The notes under the pieces: model-generated
Seen by the model: the letters and a program-made list of their open reading frames with translations, nothing else
Database searches by the model: none
What the model was told of the DNA's origin: nothing
Shown here: piece after piece, positions 33,070 through 48,442 of the stretch
Layout: each line of letters begins with the position of its first letter
Numbering within the stretch: the first letter of the stretch is position 1
Origin: Isoetes taiwanensis
Lineage: Eukaryota > Streptophyta > Lycopodiopsida > Isoetales > Isoetaceae
Reading direction: 5' to 3'
DNA length: 64,000 nucleotides
Assembly: GCA_021234155.1 (NCBI GenBank)
Contig: JAJEKV010000038.1
Location: 5,321,625 to 5,385,624 of the forward strand
Translations under genes and position numbers: made by a program

Positions 33070-36000
33070 GGATAGTTTCCTGGAATTTGAGAGGTATCAA
33101 GGGTCCTCTGAAGAGAAAGAGGGCTCTAATTGCCATCAAAGAGTTCAAAGCAGACATAATTCTCCTTCAGGAACACAGACTCCCAACATTTGAAGCATCA
33201 AATTTGGGAAATTGGATCTATCCCAATGGGGATTCTATCTGGGCTCCAGCTGATGGTACCAAAGGTGGTATATGCATTGCATGGAATGGGGTGATTGGAA
33301 TTAAAAAACTTAATTCTTTTGTACATCCCTCGGGCAGGTGGCAGGTGGCATTTTTGGAGATTGAGAAAGAGCAAGTGGGCATTATTAATGTTTATGCCTC
33401 GACCTCCCCTGATGAAAGAGAAAAACAATGGAAAGACATGTCAGAATGGCTACAGATACAGAATATCAATAATTGGATTTTAGGTGGAGATTTTAATAAC
33501 ACACCTTCTTGGGAACAAAAGGGAGGTAAAAAGCTAAACATGTCAAGGGGAGAAAGAAATACATGGGAGGAATTGACACATAATCTGGTGTATCAAGCCC
33601 CATCCTCCTCATATGCATATTCATGGTGTAATAAGAGAAAGGGAGCAGATAGGGTATATTGTCTTCTTGATAGATTTTATACAAATATATCCACTCTGAT
33701 TGGATGGGATAACTTGACTATAAATAGTGATTGTGGCAATTCACTACCCCCAAGTTCTGAACACAGGTAATATACCTCAGAACAGGCCTGTAGATACACC
33801 ATTCAAGTTCAACAGTAGCTTATTGAACAATAAGCAATTCTGTGAAGAGTTCACAAGGTACTATGGCTCCTTGACAGCTTTAAATGCAAGTGGTTCAATG
33901 AAGGAGTTTGTCAACAGGAATAAACAGATCAAAAATTGGACCAAACAATGGGGTAAAGAATGGAACAGGAAAAAGAAACAGGAAAAAACAGAGATCTACC
34001 TGAAGATGAAGCAGGTCAGACAAGATCTTTTCTTGGACAAAACGAATTTAGTTCTACAGCAAAGAGAAGAAGTCTTGGAGAGAAAGGTCAAGTTAATAGA
34101 AGAACATGAAGTAAGAAGCTTGGCAATCAAAAGCAGAGGATTATACACCAATTTGATGGATGACTGCAGCTCCAAGTTCTTTTTCAGAGCTGCCAAAAAC
34201 AGAATGATGAACAATGGGATAGTTTCAATCAGGGCAGATAATCAGCAGGAGTTGTCCAAACAAGAAGAAATCGGGTGAGTTTTGCCAAGTAAATACAAAG
34301 AACTCTTCTCACCAAGCCTGTTGATAATGAAAGCATGGAAGAATTTTTTGATTTCCTTGGTCCCAAGGATTTGCCCATAGAAGAGGATCAGCTATTGGCA
34401 ATTTGGTGGAGAATGAAATCCTTGGAGTAATTAGGAGCATGGCACATGGGAAAAGCCTGGGCGGATGGTTTACCTCGCAATTCTTTGAACACTTCTGGAA
34501 TATAATGGGTAAAGACCTCACAACTTTTGTGCAAGGAGCATGGCAAAGTAAGAAAAGAGCGCACCACGCTATAAATCTTCGGATTAATAGCCTTGGTTCC
34601 AAAAGTTGACAAGCCTGCCAACTTTTCGGATTGGAGGCACATTTCATTAACCAATGCTGCATACAAAATTAAAGCTAAAATCTTTGCAAATAGATTGAAG
34701 AAAATTTTACAGGCAAAGATCAACCCAGTTCAGTCAGGTTTCCTACCTGGGAGAAGTATTCTAGATAATTTCATTGGTGCCTATGAAGGTTTACTTTGGA
34801 ATAGGCTCGGGTGACAAGAGTGTGTGCTTCTAAAACTTGACTTTAGAAGAGCCTATGACACTATTATTTGGGGTTTCCTATCGAGCTATGTCCCAAATGG
34901 GATTCTCTCGAGGTGTAATAAAAAGATTGCAGGCTTAATGTTACGGGGATTTCGGTAGATTGGTCAATGGCACACCATCCAAATTTTTTGAGTGTAAAAG
35001 GGGGGTTAGACAGGGTTGCCCCCTAGCTCCATACCTTTTTCTGATTGTAGCTGAAATGGTTACTAGGGTCATAATGAGATTACAACAGGAGGACAAGATC
35101 AGCTGTCTCAAGCTTCCAGATACAAACCAGACTCTATCAGCTATGCAGTATGCAGATGACACATTTGTGTTTTTAAGAAGGTATGGAGATCATATCCGAA
35201 ACTTTCTGTTGGCAATGGACAAGTTTGGGAAGGCATCTGGAGTGTTGCTGAATAAGGAAAAATATGCCATAATCTCTGATTGTCAAGAGGACCTTATGGA
35301 GGGAATCAAGGTATGTGGATATCAGTCTGCTACAAAATTGCTTGGATTACCTCTGGCTCTCAACATGAGTCTACATGGGTTGTGAGAACCCATAATTACC
35401 AAAATCAAGAAGAAGTTGCAGATGTACCCCAAAACTCTTTCCTTGGCTGGTAGGGTGGAGATTATTAACAGTGTAATTGCAAGCTCCCATGTTTACTTCT
35501 CCTCAGCAATAGTTGCAGATAAAAAAACCTACAAGGATTTGGAGATAATCATGAAGGAATTCATTTGGCAGGGTTCACATATGGTTGGTTGGCAATATCT
35601 AGCTCTGCCCAGGAAAAAAGGGGGTTTAGGGTGCAAAGATCTCTCCTTGCAGGCACAGGTACTGGCAGCAAAACAGGTTTGGAGATGTTTAACATCACCA
35701 ACAAAGTCCCCAGCACTTGAGCTGGTTAGGTATTGGATAGGGAAAATGTCATTGGTTGGGAGCCCTTCTACTGCCCATCAATTGCCTGATTCTGCCTTCT
35801 ACCAGCTTAATCCTAGTGCAGGTACTTCAACTATCATGAGGAGGATCATACAAGCTTGGAATAAAGTCTCGGTATGCTTCAAAGCACATCCAATTGAGAA
35901 CGTTTCAAAAGAATTCAATTTCTTTTGGCATCAGGGATTGGCAGATGAGGAAGATGGGTGTCTTGCTCTGAAACACCCTAGAAAGTATAAAGAGTGGACT

Positions 36001-36816
36001 ATTAAAGGTCTGAACACAGTTGGCAGCATGGTGAGGGAGGGCAGATGGAGGACATGGCAGGAAATCTCCACACTTGTGCAGGATTCAAGTTCTAACAGAA
36101 GTATCTATAATGTACTAACCCGACCCCATAGATGGCCAGGCACTGAAATAAAGGAGCAAAATTGGGCTCTGGATGGAGGTGCCTATAAAGTAGCTAAACT
36201 TTACTCTATTCGTTGGATTCACAGGAGAAAAAGTGGCTACTCAATGGAATTGCTTTCGGATGTTGAAGTCTGTTCGAGCTATCAAAAAGGCTGGAAAACT
36301 ACAATGTGCAAAAAAGGTTATCCTATTTAGATGGCTGGTGTTGAATAGGAGTCTTAAATCCAATACATTCCGAGCCAGATATAATGATCAAGTAGTGGAC
36401 ACATGCCCTCTAGGATGTTGCCAGAAACATCTAGTCATATTTTTCTCTGTCCCTGGTTGTCTTCCTTCTGGAATTGGATTGGCCCCCATATAGGTGCAAC
36501 CCCTGCTCTGGAGTCTGACCTCTTTGATTTCCTTGCAAATGGCTCTCCTTTTTTGGATACAATTAGAACCCTTTGTCTATGGTCGATCTGGAAGCATAGA
36601 AACAGTGTAGCTATCAATCACTCTCCTCCAGATCTGAACTCTTTGAAAACAACTCTTCAATTAGAGTTAGCAGAAGCAGCTATGGCGCACAGAATGAAAA
36701 AGGGCTCTAGCTATGACAGAGGATGGGATACCTTGGGCTCTTTCCAAGGGTTCTATTCATTCTTTACTGCTTACTTTAACAATTTGTATGCGATGTTCAT
36801 AACAGTTATTCGGTGA
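33066..36816 (+). pseudogene. LINE family 1 ORF2: endonuclease, reverse transcriptase, zf-RVT
   Basis: MRIVSWNLRGIKGP opens an APE-type endonuclease (LLQEHRLP, WILGGDFNNTPSWE, RVYCLLDRFYTN). An 11-bp deletion near 33740 removes the SDHYP part of its end. RT motifs follow in broken frames: RISLTNAAYKIKAKIFANRL-like, QSGFLPGRSILDNF, LKLDFRRAYDTI, RQGCPLAPYLF and QYADDTFVF (catalytic YADD). Then come SLAGRVEIINSVIASSHVYF, FIWQG and the zf-RVT region (LFRWLVLNRSLKSNTFRARY, cysteines after it). At least six frame breaks make it inactive. Family 1 is an L1-type plant LINE. Confidence 0.85.
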
Positions 36817-36825
36817 AGAAACATC

Positions 36826-37149
36826 ATGAAGGGGACATGTCAGAGAGGTTCGGAAGGTACGTCCAATGGCGACAAGGAGACTCTCGAGGCCCTTCTCTGG
36901 GTTAAAACTGAGACAATAATGATACAAACTCTGAGGCGAGTGCTGAATGACGACATATGGCAGTTTAAGAGTGAGCTCAAACCATATTTTGAGGAAAAGC
37001 TTGGCATTTGTGAGGGAGCCCGCGAGTCCTGGATTCTCTACATCTTGGATGCCACAGCATGTGGAGCAGTTGAATTGGATGAGCTGCTTCATAAGCATAC
37101 AGATCAGGCCTTCGCGATTATCACTTTGGATGGAGTGCATGAAGATTGA
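36826..37149 (+). CDS. LINE family 1 third ORF (107 aa), unknown
   Basis: Only nine bases after the end of the ORF2 region, an intact frame runs MKGTCQRGSEGTSNG, ALLWVKTETIMIQTLRRVL, LKPYFEEKLGICEGARESW, LDELLHKHTDQAFAI to the stop. It is acidic and predicted mostly helical, with no domain I recognise. It is notable for being unbroken in a copy whose ORF2 is shattered. It could be a captured piece of a host gene or a real 3' ORF. The other copy leaves the window before this point, so conservation cannot be judged here. Confidence 0.45.
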   Translation: MKGTCQRGSEGTSNGDKETLEALLWVKTETIMIQTLRRVLNDDIWQFKSELKPYFEEKLGICEGARESWILYILDATACGAVELDELLHKHTDQAFAIITLDGVHED

Positions 37150-37408
37150 AATTGCAGAAGCAGGCTTCCTTGAAGAACAGAAAATACTTTTTTATATGAT
37201 CCACACTTAACTTTATCTATTATATTCCTTTTTTGACTTAAAACTTATAATAGTGTTCTGTTTTAGATGAAATTTCCTCCTTTGGAGTGTCGGGGCCATT
37301 TTGTGGTGGCCTTATAGCAGAGTTTCACTCTGCCCTTTTGTATTATCATGTATTACATGTAATATAATACTGCCGTTTCTACAAAAAAAAAATATATATA
37401 TATATATA

Positions 37409-41748
<4,340 letters not shown>

Positions 41749-41762
41749 TATATATCAATATG

Positions 41763-42807
41763 CTGATACCAGGAAAGCTGAACTTCAATTGGATGGTAAA
41801 CTCGGTCTATGATGTAGCCTTGAACTTACCTGGTAAAATAGAAGATATTTTCATAGCAGATATAACGAAGTGCTATGAGAGCATCCCACTCCAGGGGGAT
41901 AACGGGATATGCATAATATCTAAAAATATAGCAAAGGCAGCTTGGAAATTCATGAAAAACAAGAATAAGAGAAATGAGTTGTGGTTAAAAAAATCCAACA
42001 GTGGAAAACCAGTGGTTAAATGGTTTCGGACTGAACCTCAAGGGAGGTGCTGGTCAAAGATGACTCTACAAAAATTTATTGAAATAAACTCATGGTTGCT
42101 AACCAACTGCTATGTAAAGCTTGGTAAACATGTATGGCAACAAATTTGTGGCATCCCAATGGGCTTTTCATGCAGTCCATGTTGGTGCAACATTTATCTA
42201 GCCTGGTTTGAGGTTAGTTTCATAAAAAATCTAGCAAAACAAGGAAGATTCGAGGAGATTAAACAATTTAGATATGTATTCAGATACATGGACGACCTTC
42301 TAGCCATTAAATGCCCTGGCATCATAGATTTTCTAAAAAATTGGACTAATGGGAATAAGCAGGAATTGCAGATTTACGACTTACAAGTTCTAGGAATTAA
42401 AGAAGAGACTACATACACAAAAGCTGCAACCAATATATATTATGGAAGCAAAGGCAACTTTCTAAATATGACCATTCAAGTATGTGACAGACTTTTGGGC
42501 ATATATCAGACCACCAGATATGACAAAAGAGAAGCTTTACCGTTTGTAGCTATGAAATACATCCATGCTTGCAGCTGCAGACCTTATTTTCAGGCTAGGA
42601 ACATCATCCTTTCTCAGATCATGCCTTGTCAACAGTTCTCCAATAAATGCAGCAAGGGATATCAAGAATTTGATGGCAAATTTTGTCACCAATGGATTTG
42701 ATCTGCCCGGTATCAAGAAAAGAGTATACAACTACATAAAAACAGGAGAGTTCCCAGGTCTAAAATATGACCCCGAGACTCTACTACAACTGATTAAAGA
42801 CCTTTAA
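41763..42807 (+). pseudogene. Penelope-like reverse transcriptase, C-terminal half
   Basis: It continues in frame from 32499: [20 protein letters not shown], then FIADITKCYESIPL (motif A), CGIPMGFSCSPCWCNIYLAW (motif B), FRYMDDLLAI (motif C, catalytic YMDD), GNFLNMTIQV and KYIHACSCRPYFQARNIILS (the family's post-RT segment). A single frameshift near 42620 leads to NLMANFVTNGFDLPGIKKRV and the end at 42807 (LLQLIKDL). No GIY-YIG endonuclease follows. The catalytic residues are intact. Confidence 0.75.
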
Positions 42808-42891
42808 GGTGAGCTTTTAAGTATTTTTTATTCTTACTTGTGTAGCAAGGTAATCTTTATAAAAATAGGGAAAACTATAGGGTTATGGAAA

Positions 42892-42915
42892 GCCCCTACT
42901 GTAACAAGTAGGGGC
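42892..42915 (+). other. Perfect 9-bp hairpin in the retroelement 3' region
   Basis: GCCCCTACT pairs with AGTAGGGGC across a 6-nt loop, followed at once by CTGTAGTTACAG and TTATCTTT...AAAGATAA. It lies 85 bp after the RT stop and about 90 bp before copy B, a place where a template RNA structure could sit. Confidence 0.5.
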
Positions 42916-43258
42916 ACACCCACCCTGTAGTTACAGTAACATAATACATATTATCTTTGGAAAAAGATAAGGGGCTCAAAATAATCCTACGGATGGAGGT
43001 AGGTTTTTTTTTATGCTGGTAAATTGAAGGAATATGCCTAAGTTGAATAATCCAAACTATTGATATTTCAGCTGGGTTACCTTGGTGTAAAACTAAGTAA
43101 CAAATAAAGGGATCCCCATAAAATCCACGGGGAAAACTATTGTGGACTTAACTTTATTTCCTAAAACCTAGAAGAGGAATTGCAGACCGTCAAGAGTTAA
43201 GACGGAGTTTAAGAGCAAGGCCGGCTTTGAAAGCTTCGAGATCTCGACTGCAACAATG

Positions 43259-46200
43259 TTGGCACATGAGTGCTACAAAGTACTGACTTGGCAATAGTGA
43301 TCCTACCTGCCATGGACAACTTGCTACCCTTCCACCAATTGAGGTGTTTCTGCAACCCCTGCAAAATCTCATCCCACACCTTCCCATGGAGACATCCCCT
43401 CCAAAGGGAATACCCAACAGCTTAGTACACACATTACCTGGAAGCACCTTCCAAGGGAATAGAGCCAAACAAGGGGGAGGCGGAGTCAGCTGGGCCCATA
43501 ATGCGGAGCACTTACCCCAATTCAGAAGAATGCCCGAGGGCAAGGAGAAAGTATCCAAAGAAACCCTTCACATTCCGAAATTTCTCTTCGCCCACCAAGA
43601 AGAGGAAAGTGTCATCGCAACCGGTTAATAACTGTTGGCTACCATCCCGCATCCCAAGCCCATCCACCATCCCTCCTCCACTACAAGAAAAACAATCGAG
43701 ACAAGGCTCTCCGCCACAATCGTGAACAAAAAACAACGCCAAAGGGCACCCCCTCGACGCACCCTCGCTTAAGGAGAAAAGGCTGAGGGTTCACCCCTCG
43801 CACACCACCATAGCCTCGTGTTTGACCTACTGGCTTCATGATCGTCTTCAGAAGCGTGGACCACAACCCAACGCTAACATCATGGCAAACAAGAACTCCC
43901 CCACGACACTATCGTAAGCTTTGGCAAAGTCAAGCTTAAGATAGGCAATGCCTTGACCGCTTTCTCGCCCAATAAAGGCCCCCTCATAAGCCGCGACAAC
44001 ATTAGTCAAAATGTTCCTCCTGTGGACAAACCTGCATCAAGATCTTACTAATGGAAGAAGTCAACACCGCTTCAACTTCTCGCCAGGTTTTCGCGAATAA
44101 TCTTATACATTGAGGACAACAAGGAGATAGGCCTCCAATCATTAATAGTAGAAGGTCGCTTAACCTTAGGAATCAAGGAAATGCATGCGTATTCAAGATC
44201 CTATCCATTTGAGAAGACCGCAAAGAACTCAAGATACACTCGGTAATAATGCACTCACCAGCCCACTCCCAATAAGTCCTCGAATAACTCCACGGGATGC
44301 CATCCAGCCCCAGACATTTATCCTTGGCCATGCACATACATGCCTCCGCTTAAATCCTCTCTAGAGAGCTCCTCGCTCCAAGCTCTCACGCCGGTGAGGC
44401 GTAATAGATGGCTTAAGAGCCCCCAAACAAGCTTTCCCCGATCTCTCGCCATAGGGAAGAAGAGCCAGGCGAAAACCCCCCGAGAAATGAGCATGCACAT
44501 ACCGCAAATCAGCGGGGATCCTCCAAAGTCCGCCATCGCGCAGAGCAAGGGATGCCATAGATGTCGCTTGATATCGCCACGCCGCTTAGCTGCTCAAGAA
44601 CAACCGACGAACTTGTGTCCCCCTCCTTCAACGGTGTAAGGGCCGCCTTCACACGCCTCCCTCGACTTTTAACCTGCTCCGAAAGCAACAATACGCTGCA
44701 ACACCGTGATTCTCCCTAATGCCATCAAAAATGCGCCCTCAATCTTCTCCAACTCCTAATAGAGACCATGCAACTCCCCGCCGCCCCGCCGCGACATGCC
44801 GCCACCAAAGACCTTTGGCAAAATGCTTCACCCCGCCAACGCAGCCATCATACCGCATATACCCTTCCCGGAGATGAAAAGGTATCACAGCCAACTCCTG
44901 GCACCGGGCCGAGAACCGCGACGCCGGTAAGCCGAAGTGTTCAAACGGAACACCGCCCTAGAGGGGCCGAGGCAACCGCACTCGACCGACAAAACCCGAG
45001 GGTAATGATCAGAAATGGAGGTAGACGTAATGTTACTTCTACAAAGCAAAGAGGGCACACCATCCAAGGCGATGGGGAAGCATAAAGACCGGTCATGCCT
45101 AGTATATACCGCCCGCACCAATCCGGCTTATTACAATAGGTGAAAGACAAGTCCCCTGTGGACCTCAACCAAGGCCAAATCCCGCAACAAATGAGACCAT
45201 CGATCCCTCTCAAACCCATGCACAACCTGGGGTTCTCCCAACCGTGAGCGATCCTCTACCGCTTCTACCATATTGAAGTCCCCTAACAAAGAACCAAGTT
45301 TATTCCGAACCCACCAAGGGCTCGCGAACTCATTCCTGATCAGGGCCCATAAAGCACCCCACCGAGAAGGCTGGACTAGGGGCATAAACATTAACAATCC
45401 TCCACTCTTGCCCTCCCTCCAACCACTTAATTATTGCCCTAATCCACTCAAACCTGGTCACGCAGAGTAATGCGGACCGCACATCCATCCTCCAAGCAAT
45501 AAGAGTACCCCCACTAGTTCGCCTGTAAGAAGAAGCAATAGAGGCAAACCGCCTACTAACCATATTCATGAGCCTGGACATATCACCCCGGTGGACACTT
45601 ATGCTCCCGAATGCAAACAATATCAGACGAATCGCCAAAGTGCCAAAGAAACACGGGCCCTCTTACTATTAGAGGACCGCACCCCCCGCACATTCCAACT
45701 AAGAATCGACCTATTCATCCCGGAGAAGAAGTGTCCAGCCCCACATGCCTACCCACCAGGCCATCAGCCCACTCCACAGAGTCATCATCTAGAGCCAGAG
45801 GATTAATCACAGCAATGTGACCCACAACCGCTCTACGTGACATTCCACTTCCAACACGTGTTGGAAGTCCCCCAGGCACCTCCATAGAGTCATGGTCCAC
45901 ACTAGTCTCTACCTCCAACCGGGCTGCTCCAGCCACCTCATGCTCAGCACATACCGCTACCGGGACATCCCCAACAGGATCACCATCCCCTCCCACAGCC
46001 CTGTACTCAGACCTAGCCACAACCAAATCATCTGAGCCTCCCCCCTGAGCCACCACGTCCCCTAGACCCGCCATCCAATGGGCAGCCAGCAGCAAGCCTG
46101 CCCCGGCCTCGTCCCACACCACCTCTCCCAACCACACCACCTCGTCCAACTCCACTCACTGCATCATAGAGTCCTCTGCCTGTTGCAGCAGGAACAGAGG

Positions 46201-46650
46201 AATGTCGGGCCCTTGCATAAGCACCCGCAGCCCCTACCACATCACAAGCACCAACAGGATCATCAACATGGTCAGATGGTAGCACAATAGATGGAAACAT
46301 CTGTCGGATCTCAGAGCCATTCAAAAGCTTCAATCGGAAGAGAAAATGCCAGGGACCACTACGCACTGGAAGAGAAGTGGGCACAGGCTGCAAAGCAGGC
46401 AGAGCAACATAGATCTTGGGGACCTGCACAATAGAATGAGCCAAATATACACCCAGGCCATTAGCCATAGAAACCAAGAAATCAGGTACCATCTGATCAG
46501 GAGGAAGATCCTGAATCTGGAACCAATACGGAATTTTAACCGCTGTCAAAGAACTGGTGGACATTGCCGGAGTATAATACTGATACAATACATAAGATTC
46601 ACCCAAAGTATCCACCCCCCGACTAACCAATTGCCGCACGGAAGACTCAG
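43259..46650 (-). pseudogene. LINE family 2, inverted 5' part: ORF1 remnant, endonuclease, RT
   Basis: Reading the minus strand from 46650: FEAESSVRQLVSRGVDTLG, PYWFQIQDLPPDQMVPDF and GPWHFLFRLKLLNGSEI (DUF4283-like ORF1 pieces). Then endonuclease sequence with LGSLLGDFNMVE near 45290. Then RT pieces including LSREDLSGG near 44350, palm and finger sequence in shifting frames, FSLPSGILLNWGKCSALW, LLGIPFGGDVSMG and finally SMAGRITIAKSVLCSTHV beside 43259. Many stops and frameshifts occur. Open frames on the plus strand here are shadows. Confidence 0.75.
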
Positions 46651-46654
46651 CCTC

Positions 46655-48030
46655 AAACATGATTATGAAGAAATTATTTGGTAGGATGTTAGCTCTTGAG
46701 GGTAAGATACAGGCTTTAGATAAGATTGTTCGAAATTTTGTGTGGGGCGGGGATGATGAAGGGGCGGTTGTTAAAGTGGCTTGGTGGAAGTGTCTCCGCC
46801 CCGGGGAGGATGGGGGCTTGGCCATTCTGGATTTGGCACTGCATAGTAAGGTGTTGGTCTCTAAGTTTGTTTGGAGCATTCTGCAGGATGGAGCATCTTC
46901 TCCTGGCGCGGCGCTGTTGTTGCAGTCTTTTCACCATTGTGTGGCGTTTGAGAAGCCGTCTGTGCATGTGGAGTTGCCTTGGGCACTATTGTATGGTCTC
47001 CGGCCTTTCCCACATGCATCCCCTTTTCTCACGGGGGTGTTGCGGGCTTGGGATCATATGCGCGTGCTCTTCCGGCTAGATTATGCCTCGGTTTATCACC
47101 ACTCTTCTCCTTTCTTGTGGGTTCTCTACCCCACAAGACTTATCCTTGGTCGCCATGCGGTGTGCTCTGGACGCTGAAGCCCGTTGGAGGCGAAGCTCGC
47201 AGGTCACCTGGAGGATTGGTATTGGGGTGGTCAGCTAGCTTCGTGGGAGTTCTTCGAGCTCGCTTTTGCGAGGGGCGCGTTGGACAGGGCTATCTGGGAA
47301 CAAGTGGCAAGGAGTATTCCGCTACACATACCTATAGTCCCTCAGGATGATGTGGTGGTGCAGGTTTGGAAGGTTCATCCGCATGTTGTGTCTTCTTGTT
47401 TTGTGCGGTCTTGTTACCGGTTTTTGGCTATTCATGACTTGCCCCTTCAGGCAAGTGGTCTCTGCAGCTTCCGGATTCTCGATGGCGCTCGGTTTGGACG
47501 TGGACATGGAGCTCACTTCCTTCATCGTGGCCTTCATCGTGAGACTGTGGAGCATTGTTTGGTTTTATGCCCTCATTTGCAGGCTGCCTGGGATTGGGTT
47601 AGGGCTCTGTTTCAGGTGAGATTGACTAGTATCCTGGTGCTTGGCCGCTCTTGCGGCAGCAAGCCTTGCATCTGTGCGTGGCTTGGTTGGTGTGGCTGAT
47701 TTGGAAGCGGCGGCGGTTGTGGATCTTTCAGGGGATTCAACAGCCGGCAGCCTCTTTGATTCCTCGACTCAGGTACAAGCTATTTCAAAGGTTTCTGGTG
47801 CTCCAGGGATTAGTAGAGCGGAAGTTTGCCATTTGACGGGACTTTTTGGGTGTTGTAGATGGTGATGGTCGGTTTGTAAAGTGGTAGAGTTGCAGTTTTT
47901 CTGTGAGTTTGTTGTGGAGTGTCGAGGTATCGATGTCTCTTTGGGGCAGTTCTCCTTCCTCCTCACTTGCTTTGTAACATTACCATTCTTTTAATATATT
48001 AATGACACAGTTCTTCAAAAAAAAAAAAAA
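46655..48030 (+). pseudogene. LINE family 2, 3' part: post-RT region, zf-RVT and tail
   Basis: The frame 46659-47177 has FGRMLALEGKIQALDKIVRN, FVWGGDDEGAVVKVAWWKCL and GGLAILDLALHSKVLVSKFV, the typical LINE segment after the RT thumb. After a frameshift, 47184-47699 gives VHPHVVSSCFVRSCYRFLAI and ETVEHCLVLCPHLQAAWDWV, the zf-RVT zinc-binding region. The 3' UTR ends in poly(A) after TTAATATATTAATGACACAG. Confidence 0.8.
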
Positions 48031-48100
48031 CAATGCTAGCAAACAACGAGTCGTCAAATTTGATTTTTGTCAGGTAAAATCAAAACCCATTTTAGAAAAT

Positions 48101-48442
48101 ATGGAATGTAATTCCGGTGAAGAATCCGAAAGCCAAACTGAAGAAGAAATTTTGGCACTTCAAGTGGAAATCGAGAGGGAACTCCTTTGGTGTGAAAACT
48201 CTGTGAGATTAGAAGCTCTAGAGATGGATAAACGAGGAGGGGGTAGAAGCTATGATACTAAACGTGATTTTCGTGAGGGAAATACTAGCTATGGAAACAA
48301 AAGAGGAGGAAGCTTTAACAGAAGACAAAACGTCTATCAAAGAAATTACTCCAATGCGAAGCAATATGTCTCGGAGACACAATATGACGAGGAAATAGAA
48401 TCCGACGACGATGAGTTTCAGGTATGGTCTGAGACGTTTTAG
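48101..48442 (+). CDS. Exon 1 protein of Penelope-like copy B: acidic RGG-type ORF
   Basis: An intact frame of 113 aa from the ATG at 48101: MECNSGEESESQTEEEILAL, RELLWCENSVRLEALEMDKR, GGGRSYDTKRDFREGN, NKRGGSFNRRQNVYQRNY and YDEEIESDDDEFQVWSETF. The middle is Arg/Gly/Asn-rich, both ends acidic. If the proposed donor at 48422 is used, the frame leaves after ...DDDEFQ and the last few residues are intronic read-through. The alternative is a short stand-alone ORF1-like protein. RNA binding is a guess from composition. It sits directly downstream of the twin-primed LINE, so it now lacks its own leader. Confidence 0.5.
   Translation: MECNSGEESESQTEEEILALQVEIERELLWCENSVRLEALEMDKRGGGRSYDTKRDFREGNTSYGNKRGGSFNRRQNVYQRNYSNAKQYVSETQYDEEIESDDDEFQVWSETF

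Larger units (their letters stand above)
32500..37392 (+). mobile_element. LINE family 1, 5'-truncated copy inserted in the RT exon
   Basis: It begins within ORF1 at GCCCTCTCCCTG, corresponding to about 61050 of the right-hand copy, and continues through ORF2 and a 3' ORF to an A-run at 37383-37392 followed by TA repeats. The 11-bp duplication ATATCAATATG (32489-32499 and 41752-41762) brackets it together with the Helitron-like segment. Identity to the 61050-64000 copy is high, apart from clustered scars at 32705-32820, 33740 and 34265-34965. Confidence 0.85.
43259..48030. mobile_element. LINE family 2, twin-primed (5' half inverted)
   Basis: The target duplication AACAATG flanks the insertion (43252-43258 and 48029-48035), and a poly(A) lies at 48017-48030. 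Plus-strand coding begins only at about 46655. Everything to the left, 43259-46650, is the earlier part of the same element on the minus strand. The minus-strand piece ends with the RT C-terminal motif SMAGRITIAKSVL, and the plus-strand piece begins within about ten codons of where that should continue (KKLFGRMLALEGK, VRNFVWGG). The whole is GC-rich compared with its host. Confidence 0.85.

Noticed and set aside
43344-46684. Several plus-strand frames of 70-112 aa in the GC-rich LINE
   Set aside because: Antisense shadows of the inverted ORF1/ORF2; family motifs are all on the minus strand.
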